Origin: Paraburkholderia humisilvae
GTDB lineage: Bacteria; Pseudomonadota; Gammaproteobacteria; Burkholderiales; Burkholderiaceae
Direction of reading: 5' to 3'
Assembly: GCF_902859855.1 (NCBI RefSeq)
Contig: NZ_CADIKH010000008.1
Coordinates: 1 to 64,000 of the forward strand
DNA: 64,000 nucleotides
A model generated the notes under the pieces. The model did not search any database and was not told where the DNA came from. It saw only the letters and a list, made by a program, of their open reading frames with translations. The stretch's first letter is position 1; every line of letters begins with the position of its first letter. The translations under genes and the position numbers were made by a program. Below, in pieces: positions 19,416 through 26,222 of the stretch.

Positions 19416-20999
19416 CTAGTGACCGCTGTTCAGCGCGGCGATCGCGAGACCGTTATGCTGCACGTTGCCGGCACCGCCCGCGATGTTCACGCCAATGTTG
19501 CCGGACGCGCCCGCGAGCGTATTGGCGCCGAGCATCGCGGAGCCCTGGAACTGCCCGCGTACCGACATGTCGGCGGTTTGCGAGTTGTCGTCGGTGGCCA
19601 CCATCGCCGTCGTCTGCGCGCTGCCTGCGTTGGTCGTCGTCACCGCGCCGGCAAGGCTGTTGTTCTGCACGTTGCCGATACCCGATGCGACGTTCACGCC
19701 GACGTTGCCCGTCACGTGCGACAGCGAACCGTCGCCGACCGATGCGTTCAGGTTGAAGTTATTGATCTTCGCGCTGCCGGCCGAACCCTGCGAGTTGAAG
19801 ATCTGCGCGTTGCCGAACACATTGCCGACGTCGACCGACGCGAGCGCGACATCATTGCTCTGCGCGTTGTCGATGCCTTCCGCGACGTTGATGCCGAGGT
19901 TGCCCGATACGCCCGTCGCGGCGTTATTGCCGGTGCCGGCGTTCAGCGTGCCCGGAGCCTGCGTGTTCACGTACTGCGTCACCGAGCCGGTCGTCGTTTC
20001 GTTGACCGTGCTGAGCGTATCGTTCACGTTATAGCCCCAGCTCTTCGATGCCGACGTCGACGTCGAGAACGACGACGAACCCGAGCGCGACGAGGAACTC
20101 GAGTTCGAGTCGTTATGCGCGACGGTGTTCGTTGCGCTGGACGACCGGTTGCCCGAACCGCTGTTCGCCGCTTGAGCGGACCAGCTCTGCGAGCTGTTCG
20201 AGTGCTCGCTTTCCGTGTCGCTGTGGCTCGTGTTCAGATGGCCCGACGCGTTTGCGTCAAACGAGTTCGACGCGCTCGACATGCCGTTCTTGCTGAACGA
20301 GCCGCTCGCGTTGGCTTGCGACTGCTCTGAGCCGTTCGACGAATAGTCCTTCCAGCCGCCGCCCCAGTTGTTGCCCTGCGAGCTGTAGCTCGATGAACCC
20401 GACGCGCCTTGCGAGACCTTGCCCGAGAAGTCGCCTGACTTCGAGCTCGAGTGCTTGCTGTTGTCGCTCACCGAAATCCCGGCGTCGAAGGACGACGAGC
20501 TGTTGCTCGCGTGGCCGCTGTCGCTCGACTGGTGATGGTCGCTCGAGGCGCTCGCCGTCGACTGGTTGCCGTACGAATAGTTGCTCGATGACGAAACCGT
20601 CGTAGTCGAGTTCGACATATGCGAGCCCGACGACGAATCCGACGACGCATGCTGCTCGCCGGTCGAGAACGAGCTGTTGCTCCATACGCTGTTGGTGCCG
20701 GTGCCGGTTGCGCTGGCGGTGGTGTTATTGACCCGCGTGGTCAGCGCGCCGCGCATATAGCTCTGCGCCGGCGCGTCCAGCGACGCGTTGACGTTGACGC
20801 CCTGCGTATTGTTGACGACCGCGCCAGCAGTGCTCGACACGGATACGCAGCCGAACAGGCGCACGTAACCCTCGATGCCGACCTGCTCGCCGACCATCGT
20901 CGCACTGAAGATGTACGGGTTCTTCATCTGGCCCGCGAACACGCTGCCGGATGCCGCGGCGAGGACGGCTGCCGCGATCAGGGTGCGCTTTAATTTCAT
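19416..20999 (-). CDS. FapC-like major functional-amyloid subunit
   Basis: The 527-aa exported protein has a signal peptide (about 1-22) and a short ordered N-terminus (NPYIFSATMVGEQVGIEGYV). A low-complexity segment rich in Ser, Asn, Gly and His spans about 85-340. Three repeats follow, starting near 365, 430 and 499: SGNLGINVAEGIDNAQSN, TGNVGVNVASGIGNVQNN and SGNIGVNIAGGAGNVQHN. Repeats of this form, separated by linkers, are the amyloid core of Pseudomonas FapC. The C-terminal CxxC of Pseudomonas FapC is absent (the protein ends AALNSGH). It starts 26 bp after the FapB-like gene, with GGAG upstream. The assignment to FapC rests on the repeats and context. Confidence 0.75.
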   Translation of the reverse strand: MKLKRTLIAAAVLAAASGSVFAGQMKNPYIFSATMVGEQVGIEGYVRLFGCVSVSSTAGAVVNNTQGVNVNASLDAPAQSYMRGALTTRVNNTTASATGTGTNSVWSNSSFSTGEQHASSDSSSGSHMSNSTTTVSSSSNYSYGNQSTASASSDHHQSSDSGHASNSSSSFDAGISVSDNSKHSSSKSGDFSGKVSQGASGSSSYSSQGNNWGGGWKDYSSNGSEQSQANASGSFSKNGMSSASNSFDANASGHLNTSHSDTESEHSNSSQSWSAQAANSGSGNRSSSATNTVAHNDSNSSSSSRSGSSSFSTSTSASKSWGYNVNDTLSTVNETTTGSVTQYVNTQAPGTLNAGTGNNAATGVSGNLGINVAEGIDNAQSNDVALASVDVGNVFGNAQIFNSQGSAGSAKINNFNLNASVGDGSLSHVTGNVGVNVASGIGNVQNNSLAGAVTTTNAGSAQTTAMVATDDNSQTADMSVRGQFQGSAMLGANTLAGASGNIGVNIAGGAGNVQHNGLAIAALNSGH

Positions 21000-21025
21000 G
21001 ATGTCGCTCCGATACTTGTGGTCAG

Positions 21026-21679
21026 TTAGAAAAGAGTGCCCGCCGGGGGACGGAGCACAAAACTGTTCGCCGTGGCATTACCGGCTCCGGCTGTCTGGTT
21101 GATCTGCACGATGCCATTGACGTTCTTGAAGGCCTCGTTGGAGATGGTCGCCTCCCTCGCGTCGTGAACCCCGTTCGGTCGCGCCAGACCACCGTTTTTC
21201 GGGACCGCTGCGGACAGCACGCTGTCCGAAACGGTCTCGACTCCGATCGCGGCAGTGCCGAGCTGCACACTGTTGCGCTGGAGATTGCCCGCGCCCGCGG
21301 ACTGGTTCACCAGTACGGCGCCGGATGAATTCGAAAAGGCATTGCCCGCGATCGATGTGCTTGCACTCGTGACCTTCGCGGAGGCGGTCGCGCTTTGGGC
21401 GCTCGCGTTGTCGTTGGCCACCGAGCCGCCGGTCGAGATCGTCAGCTGATTCGCTTGCGCGTTGTTCAGGCCCGCGGCCTCATTGACGGTGATCGCGCCG
21501 GTCGCGCCGACCGCGGCGCCGGTTCCGATACTCGCATCGCCGCTGACACGCGCAAGCGTTTGCGCGTTCGCGTCATACGTCGAACACGCTAGCGCGGCCG
21601 TGAAACCCACATAGGCGGCGCGGACGATCCGTGCTTTTAGCCACGACCTCAGTTGCATCATCAGCTGGCGCGCGTTCAT
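21026..21679 (-). CDS. FapB-like minor amyloid subunit / nucleator
   Basis: The 217-aa exported protein (signal peptide about 1-40, ending DANAQ) contains three spaced repeats near 60, 120 and 188: TGAITVNEAAGLNNAQAN, SGAVLVNQSAGAGNLQRN and NGIVQINQTAGAGNATAN. They match the consensus of the main subunit encoded directly downstream. A shorter protein with the same repeats, placed before fapC, corresponds to FapB, thought to nucleate FapC fibres. Its ATG overlaps the preceding stop (ATGA), so translation is coupled. No CxxC is present. Confidence 0.68.
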   Translation of the reverse strand: MNARQLMMQLRSWLKARIVRAAYVGFTAALACSTYDANAQTLARVSGDASIGTGAAVGATGAITVNEAAGLNNAQANQLTISTGGSVANDNASAQSATASAKVTSASTSIAGNAFSNSSGAVLVNQSAGAGNLQRNSVQLGTAAIGVETVSDSVLSAAVPKNGGLARPNGVHDAREATISNEAFKNVNGIVQINQTAGAGNATANSFVLRPPAGTLF

Positions 21680-22188
21680 TTCATGCCTCCCAGCGCGCCG
21701 CTGAGCGCGTTCGACAGCGGCATGAGCGAGCCCGTCACCGACGACGAGATCGTGCCGCCGATGCCCGGCGCGGGCTGGCCGATGCCGCCGGCGCCGAGCG
21801 CGACGTTATTGCCGGTCGTGTTGCCGGAGAGAATCCGCGTGACCGCCTGCATCCCGGTGCCGGCGAGCCCGCCAGGCGAATTCACACCGGTCGAGCCGCG
21901 GGCGTTGGTCAGATCGGAGTCGGACGCGAGTTGCGCCATCGCCGGATTGAAGCTGTTCGCCGGGAACGTCGTTGCACTCGATAGCACGGGCTCCTGACTT
22001 CTGGGCACCGAGTCGAATGCATCGCGCGGTGCGACTTCGCGCTCGAGCACGATGTCGCCCGGATTCGTGGCCTGCTGTGCGTGTGCCGCGCATGGGATGA
22101 AGGCCGCATGCACGGCCGTCAATGCGAGCAGCACAGGTGTAAGCCGGCTGCGTGACGTCTGCAACGATGCTTTGAGCGACGCGTTCAT
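21676..22188 (-). CDS. Small exported protein of the amyloid operon
   Basis: The 170-aa product has a signal peptide (about 1-38, ending CAAHAQ). An acidic stretch (PGDIVLEREVAPRDAFDSVP) follows, then a Gly/Ser/Asn-rich C-terminal half (GNTTGNNVALGAGGIGQPAP ... ALSGALGGMK). I do not recognise a family. By position before the FapB-like gene it could be an assembly factor or an additional fibre component. The ATG is preceded by GGGGAA, and the stop overlaps the next start by 4 bp. Confidence 0.6.
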   Translation of the reverse strand: MNASLKASLQTSRSRLTPVLLALTAVHAAFIPCAAHAQQATNPGDIVLEREVAPRDAFDSVPRSQEPVLSSATTFPANSFNPAMAQLASDSDLTNARGSTGVNSPGGLAGTGMQAVTRILSGNTTGNNVALGAGGIGQPAPGIGGTISSSVTGSLMPLSNALSGALGGMK

Positions 22189-22303
22189 GTGTTCCCCGAC
22201 AGCGTGTTGTTCCAGTGGTACAGCGGTCTCTCGCGCGATATTTCCTGCGCCTGTCAGGCGGCCGGTCCCGGTTCGGCCGCACGGTGCTGCGTTATTTCCT
22301 CAC

Positions 22304-22816
22304 TCACTTCCTCAGGTAGCTCGCGACATTGTTTTGCGCCGCACGCGCGGCGTCGACCGGGACCGGCAGCGGCGCGGGCGGTGCGATTTCGTCCCACAGC
22401 GTGACCGACGAGCCGTGCGTCAGTTGCGGCGTCGCCGCGACCATCGTGAGTCCGTTCGCGCCACCGCGTTGCCGTGCGAGCACCTGATCGTCCAATGGGA
22501 TGTCGGTCATCGAAACGACATCGGCAGGCGTGTTCAATACCTCTATGGACGTTCTGTCTTCGCTATCGGCAGCCGCCGTTTCCGGTGCCGCCGCCGCTGC
22601 GGGCATCGTGTCCGCGAGGACGGCGTAACCGGCGTCGGTGGAGTTCGACGAAGCGGAAACCTGTGCGAATGCGCTGGTGGACGGCGTGATCAGCGAGAGC
22701 GCCGCGCCAAGCGCAGCGAGGCTGGCAAGCGAGCGCGCCGAAGCCAGGATTTGCCAGCGGACGAAGCCGATGGCGGGGTGGCGATCGGATGAAGCGCCGC
22801 GGGAAACGAGTCGCAT
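22304..22816 (-). CDS. First gene of the amyloid operon: exported protein with a double-glycine leader-like motif
   Basis: The 170-aa product has an N-terminal hydrophobic segment (about 28-51, ending SAFAQ), probably a long signal peptide. An Ala/acidic stretch follows, then LDDQVLARQRGG at 108-119. Counting back from GG, Leu falls at -7 and -12, as in leader peptides cleaved by C39 peptidases, though -4 is Gln rather than a hydrophobic residue. The tail is Pro/Ala-rich. It occupies the place of FapA, but sequence similarity to FapA is not evident to me. The ATG at 22816 has AAGGAG 7 bp upstream and lies just after a sigma-54 promoter. Confidence 0.6.
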   Translation of the reverse strand: MRLVSRGASSDRHPAIGFVRWQILASARSLASLAALGAALSLITPSTSAFAQVSASSNSTDAGYAVLADTMPAAAAAPETAAADSEDRTSIEVLNTPADVVSMTDIPLDDQVLARQRGGANGLTMVAATPQLTHGSSVTLWDEIAPPAPLPVPVDAARAAQNNVASYLRK

Positions 22817-22843
22817 GATGTGTCTCCTTCGTGCGGCACATTT

Positions 22844-22859
22844 AGCGAAACGTATGCCA
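22844..22859 (-). promoter_or_regulatory. Sigma-54 (-24/-12) promoter of the amyloid operon
   Basis: Read on the minus strand the site is TGGCATACGTTTCGCT. It matches TGGCAC-N5-TTGCT with the invariant GG and GC at the required 10-bp spacing; mismatches are at C6, G7 and one T of the -12 box. Transcription would start near 22834, giving a leader of about 18 nt with AAGGAG at 22824-22829. Sigma-54 activators encoded at both ends of the cluster support the assignment. Confidence 0.72.
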
Positions 22860-22925
22860 TCGCGGGCAATCCGTTGGTGCGTCTGGTTTGTGTGTTAACG
22901 ATGTGACGCGGGCAATCGCAAATCG

Positions 22926-22942
22926 GCTGAAAACGTTTCAGC
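22926..22942. promoter_or_regulatory. Palindrome, candidate enhancer (activator-binding) site 1
   Basis: GCTGAAA-ACG-TTTCAGC is a perfect inverted repeat with 7-bp arms, centred about 100 bp upstream of the predicted sigma-54 start. Enhancer-binding proteins normally bind palindromes at such distances. Which of the two activators would bind cannot be told from sequence. Confidence 0.5.
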
Positions 22943-22956
22943 ACTGATACGCGACC

Positions 22957-22979
22957 GGTCGAATAGCGCGAATTCGACC
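22957..22979. promoter_or_regulatory. Palindrome, candidate enhancer (activator-binding) site 2
   Basis: GGTCGAAT (22957-22964) is repeated inverted as ATTCGACC (22972-22979) across a 7-bp spacer. The centre is about 134 bp upstream of the predicted start and 34 bp from site 1, close to three helical turns. Its sequence is unrelated to site 1, so the two could serve different regulators. Confidence 0.5.
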
Positions 22980-23125
22980 ATTACTTGCCCGGACAACGAT
23001 TTTTTTGCGGCGGATAAAGCATGGGGAAAGCTTGTGTCTGGTTTTATTCAGAAAGAACTTACCGTTGATTCTTTGGCCGCCGGTCAGCGTTACCTAATCA
23101 AGAGGTGCTGAATTAATTTGCATAT

Positions 23126-23153
23126 TTGTTTTTCGAAGGGCCGTACGTATAGT
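23126..23153 (+). promoter_or_regulatory. Possible promoter of the divergent activator gene
   Basis: TATAGT at 23148-23153 lies 16 bp after TTGTTT at 23126-23131; only the first three bases of the -35 fit the consensus. It would give a leader of about 210 nt before the ATG at 23373. The whole 22817-23372 spacer (556 bp) is visibly more AT-rich than its neighbours and holds no credible gene apart from the sites listed separately. Confidence 0.35.
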
Positions 23154-23372
23154 AAGCTCTCGACTACAGCACAGGTTTTAAAAAACCCATTCTTGGGTCG
23201 TTCAATAAGCGCCGTTTTTCGGGGATCAGCTGTCCGTACGGAATGGAATGGCCGTTCGGTTTTCGTTGTATATGCGAATCCCGATGCGAATTGGCGTATC
23301 TGAGGAAAGCGTGGAATAGCGGTTCAGGTACGTGCGTCATCCTTAACGTTCGTTGACGAGAGGATCTGAATA

Positions 23373-24773
23373 ATGGAATCCGCAACGCGGCAACTGATTT
23401 ACGTTTCACGCGATCCCAGTGCTGACCTGAACGCGCGCTTCCATGAGCGGGGCTGGCACGTCGAAGTGGTCGGTTCGGCGCGCGATGCGCGCCGCGCGGT
23501 ACGCGCCGGCACTGCCGCCGGCGGCCTGCTCGATCTGTCGAGCTGTTTCCAGCAACACGAAATCGCTGCATTCGAAACCTGCCTGACCATGCCCAATGTC
23601 GGCTGGGTCGCGGCCACGATGCCCGGCCAGCTGCAGGACGCGGCATTGCGCCGGCTGGTGCGCGATTACTGTTTCGACTACGTTACGGTACCTTATTCAG
23701 GTGACCGGATTGTCGACTCGGTTGGTCACGCTTACGGCATGATCTCGCTCGGCGAGGAATCCGCGTCGAACGACGCGACGCAAATCGCGGGTACGGAAGG
23801 CGAAATGGTCGGCTCGTGCGATGCGATGCTCGCGCTGTTCCGCTCGATCCGCAAGGTTGCGATGACCGACGCACCGGTGTTCATTTCCGGCGAATCGGGC
23901 ACCGGCAAGGAACTGACCGCGGTCGCGATTCACGAGCGCTCGGCGCGCCGCAACGCGCCGTTTGTGCCGATCAACTGCGGCGCGATTCCGCCTCACCTGC
24001 TGCAATCGGAACTGTTCGGCTATGAGCGCGGCGCGTTTACCGGCGCGAATCAGCGCAAGATCGGGCGCGTCGAGGCGGCCAACGGCGGCACGCTCTTTCT
24101 CGACGAAATCGGCGATCTGCCGCTCGAAAGCCAGGCGAGCCTGTTGCGCTTCCTGCAGGAGCGCAAGGTCGAACGGCTGGGCGGGCATGGTTCGATCGAG
24201 GTCGACGTGCGGATTATCTCGGCGACGCATGTCGACATGAACAGCGCGATGATCGAAGGGCGTTTCCGCTCGGACCTGTATCACCGGCTGTGTGTGCTGC
24301 AGATCGACGAGCCGCCGCTGCGCGCGCGTGGCAAGGATATCGAGCTGCTCGCGCGGCATATGCTCGAACGTTTCAGAAAAGATGCGAGCCGGCGGCTGCG
24401 CGGCTTCGCGCCCGATGCGATCGCCGCGTTGCACAACTACAGCTGGCCGGGCAATGTGCGCGAGCTGATCAACCGGGTGCGGCGTGCAATCGTGATGTCG
24501 GAAGGGCGCGCGATTACGGCGCGCGACCTCGAGTTGTCCGAATACGTCGAGATTGTGCCGGTGTCGCTTGCGCAGGCGCGCGAGGCGGCCGAGCGGCAGG
24601 CAATCGAACTCGCGTTGCTGCGTCACCGCGGGCGTCTCGGCGATGCCGCGCAGGAACTCGGTATCTCGCGCGTCACGCTGTACCGGCTGTTGTGCTCGCA
24701 CGGGATGCGGCATATGGAAAGCGAGCAGATCACGCCGCATGTGGAGTTGCCGCCGTCGGTTCAGCATTTGTGA
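23373..24773 (+). CDS. Sigma-54 enhancer-binding activator, VpsR-like (divergent from the amyloid operon)
   Basis: The 466-aa protein has the same three-part plan as the activator at 14513-16024. A receiver-like domain (about 7-128) starts LIYVSRDPSAD, with D54 in GLLDLSS but no acidic pair. The AAA+ domain has Walker A GESGTGKE (173-180), GAFTGA (220-225) and Walker B LFLDEIGD (241-248). A C-terminal Fis-type helix-turn-helix (LGDAAQELGISRVTLYRLLC) ends it. The two AAA+ domains are nearly identical over long stretches, so the genes are recent paralogues. The segment DYCFDYVTVPYSGDRIVDSVG also matches its partner. GAGAGGA precedes the ATG. A c-di-GMP ligand is possible by analogy with VpsR but not shown. 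Confidence 0.88.
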   Translation: MESATRQLIYVSRDPSADLNARFHERGWHVEVVGSARDARRAVRAGTAAGGLLDLSSCFQQHEIAAFETCLTMPNVGWVAATMPGQLQDAALRRLVRDYCFDYVTVPYSGDRIVDSVGHAYGMISLGEESASNDATQIAGTEGEMVGSCDAMLALFRSIRKVAMTDAPVFISGESGTGKELTAVAIHERSARRNAPFVPINCGAIPPHLLQSELFGYERGAFTGANQRKIGRVEAANGGTLFLDEIGDLPLESQASLLRFLQERKVERLGGHGSIEVDVRIISATHVDMNSAMIEGRFRSDLYHRLCVLQIDEPPLRARGKDIELLARHMLERFRKDASRRLRGFAPDAIAALHNYSWPGNVRELINRVRRAIVMSEGRAITARDLELSEYVEIVPVSLAQAREAAERQAIELALLRHRGRLGDAAQELGISRVTLYRLLCSHGMRHMESEQITPHVELPPSVQHL

Positions 24774-25054
24774 GTTGAGTGCGAACTCGGCTCGTTTGGC
24801 ACCCTGCGCCGTGCGGGTTATCACGCGCATCGCTGTTTGCGGCGCGGTTATTTCTCTAGTGAAACTCAAGTCCAGCGTTCGATTGCGGCGGCGACGGCTC
24901 TAGCCGGCGGAGGTGCCCGCACGAGCGGCGAATGCGTCAGTCTTGCGCGCGTGCAGCGCGTATCCCCAAGCTTGCTAGAATCCGGGTTTCCCGTCGTCAT
25001 CCGACGTCGACGGCGCCGCCTCTTCCATTGCGGCGCCATGCCGAAGGAACCCGC

Positions 25055-26026
25055 ATGAAACAGTATCTCGACCTCGTTCGCACGATTCTCGACACCGGCA
25101 ACTGGCAGGAGAATCGCACCGGCATTCGCACGATCAGCATGCCGGGGGCGATGTTGCGCTTCGATCTGCAGCAGGGCTTCCCGGCGGTCACCACGAAGAA
25201 GTTGGCATTCAGGTCGGCAATCGGCGAACTGGTCGGTTTTCTGCGCGCGTCGCGCAGCGCGGCGCAGTTTCGCGCGCTGGGTTGCAAGGTGTGGGACGCG
25301 AACGCGAACGACAATCCGCAATGGCTTGCCAATCCGTACCGCGAAGGGCCGGACGATCTTGGCGATGTGTACGGCGTGCAGTGGCGCCAATGGCCCGCGT
25401 ACAAGGTGCTCGACGCAACGGCGAGCGCCCAGCTCGAAGATGCCGCCGCGCGCGGATTTCAACCCGTGACCGAGTTCGAAGAGAGCGGCCGCCGCAAGGT
25501 GTTGCTTTATAAGGCAATCGACCAGCTGCGCCAATGCCTTGACACGATCATGCGCAACCCGTCCGATCGGCGGATTCTGTTTCATGCCTGGAACCCGGCG
25601 GTGCTCGATCAAATCGCGCTGCCTGCCTGTCACTTGCTGTACCAGTTCCTGCCGAACGTTGCGCAGCGCGAGATCTCGCTGTGCCTGTACATTCGCAGCA
25701 ACGATATTGGTCTTGGCACGCCGTTCAATCTGGCCGAGGGCGCGGCGCTGCTGCATCTGGTCGGCCGCTTGACGGGCTACACGCCGCGCTGGTTCACGTA
25801 TTTCATCGGTGATGCGCACATCTACGAGAACCAGCTCGACATGCTGCAGCAGCAGTTGACGCGTGAGCCGTATCCGAGCCCGCGTCTCGAGATTGCCGAG
25901 CGGGTGCCCGAGCATGTGAAAACCGGGGTGTATGAGCCGCACTGGCTTGAAAAGGTGGAGCCGTCCGATTTCTCGCTGGTCGGGTATCAGCACCATGAGC
26001 CGCTGACCGCGCCGATGGCGATTTGA
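25055..26026 (+). CDS. thyA: Thymidylate synthase
   Basis: ThyA methylates dUMP to dTMP using methylene-tetrahydrofolate. The 323-aa product has [28 protein letters not shown] with the nucleophilic Cys, [19 protein letters not shown] helix and [17 protein letters not shown]. It is longer than the 264-aa E. coli enzyme because of an insertion around residues 110-165 ([19 protein letters not shown]... EFEESGRRK). The ATG at 25055 has AAGGAA upstream. The gene is separated from folA by the amyloid-like cluster. Confidence 0.96.
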   Translation: MKQYLDLVRTILDTGNWQENRTGIRTISMPGAMLRFDLQQGFPAVTTKKLAFRSAIGELVGFLRASRSAAQFRALGCKVWDANANDNPQWLANPYREGPDDLGDVYGVQWRQWPAYKVLDATASAQLEDAAARGFQPVTEFEESGRRKVLLYKAIDQLRQCLDTIMRNPSDRRILFHAWNPAVLDQIALPACHLLYQFLPNVAQREISLCLYIRSNDIGLGTPFNLAEGAALLHLVGRLTGYTPRWFTYFIGDAHIYENQLDMLQQQLTREPYPSPRLEIAERVPEHVKTGVYEPHWLEKVEPSDFSLVGYQHHEPLTAPMAI

Positions 26027-26048
26027 GCACCCGGGCATCCGGGTGCTC
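26025..26048 (+). terminator. Hairpin at the thyA stop codon
   Basis: GAGCACCCGG (26025-26034) pairs perfectly with CCGGGTGCTC (26039-26048) around GCAT, starting within the TGA stop. No T-run follows, so it may stabilise or attenuate rather than fully terminate; the better terminator is 100 bp on. Confidence 0.5.
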
Positions 26049-26152
26049 GTGCGTCGGAATGGACTCAGGCCGGTCGGCGGTGTGCGATGTTGCCCGTCGC
26101 GGCTACCCATATCGAGTCCTGAATCTCGATGACTAAGTGATCAGCCTGCGAT

Positions 26153-26185
26153 AAGGCCCGCCGCAAGTGTATTGCGGCGGGCCTT
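26153..26185. terminator. Terminator between convergent thyA and the FecR-domain gene
   Basis: AAGGCCCGCCGCAA (26153-26166) pairs perfectly with TTGCGGCGGGCCTT (26172-26185) around GTGTA. Ts follow rightward (TTTT in total), and leftward the stem is followed by ATC. The 14-bp stem between convergent genes is likely to act at least for thyA. Confidence 0.8.
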
Positions 26186-26222
26186 TTCATTGACGGCGGC
26201 ACGATTCAGGCGCTGCCGCGGC

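Noticed and set aside
18505..22816. Bacteriocin/microcin cluster interpretation of the C39 peptidase plus GG motif
   Set aside because: No ABC exporter or immunity gene; the motif proteins have Sec-type signal peptides and the neighbours are amyloid-repeat and outer-membrane proteins.
23073..23088. Possible sigma-54 promoter for the divergent activator (TGGC...GC)
   Set aside because: GG-N10-GC spacing is present, but the rest of the -24 and -12 boxes do not match; expected by chance in this GC content.
23185..23198. Short hairpin ACCCA-TTCT-TGGGT in the activator leader
   Set aside because: Only five base pairs; too weak to call a terminator or riboswitch. No c-di-GMP riboswitch pattern was recognised in the leader.
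23118..23303. 61-codon frame in the amyloid/activator spacer
   Set aside because: No ribosome-binding site or family features; it overlaps the likely promoter and leader of the activator gene.
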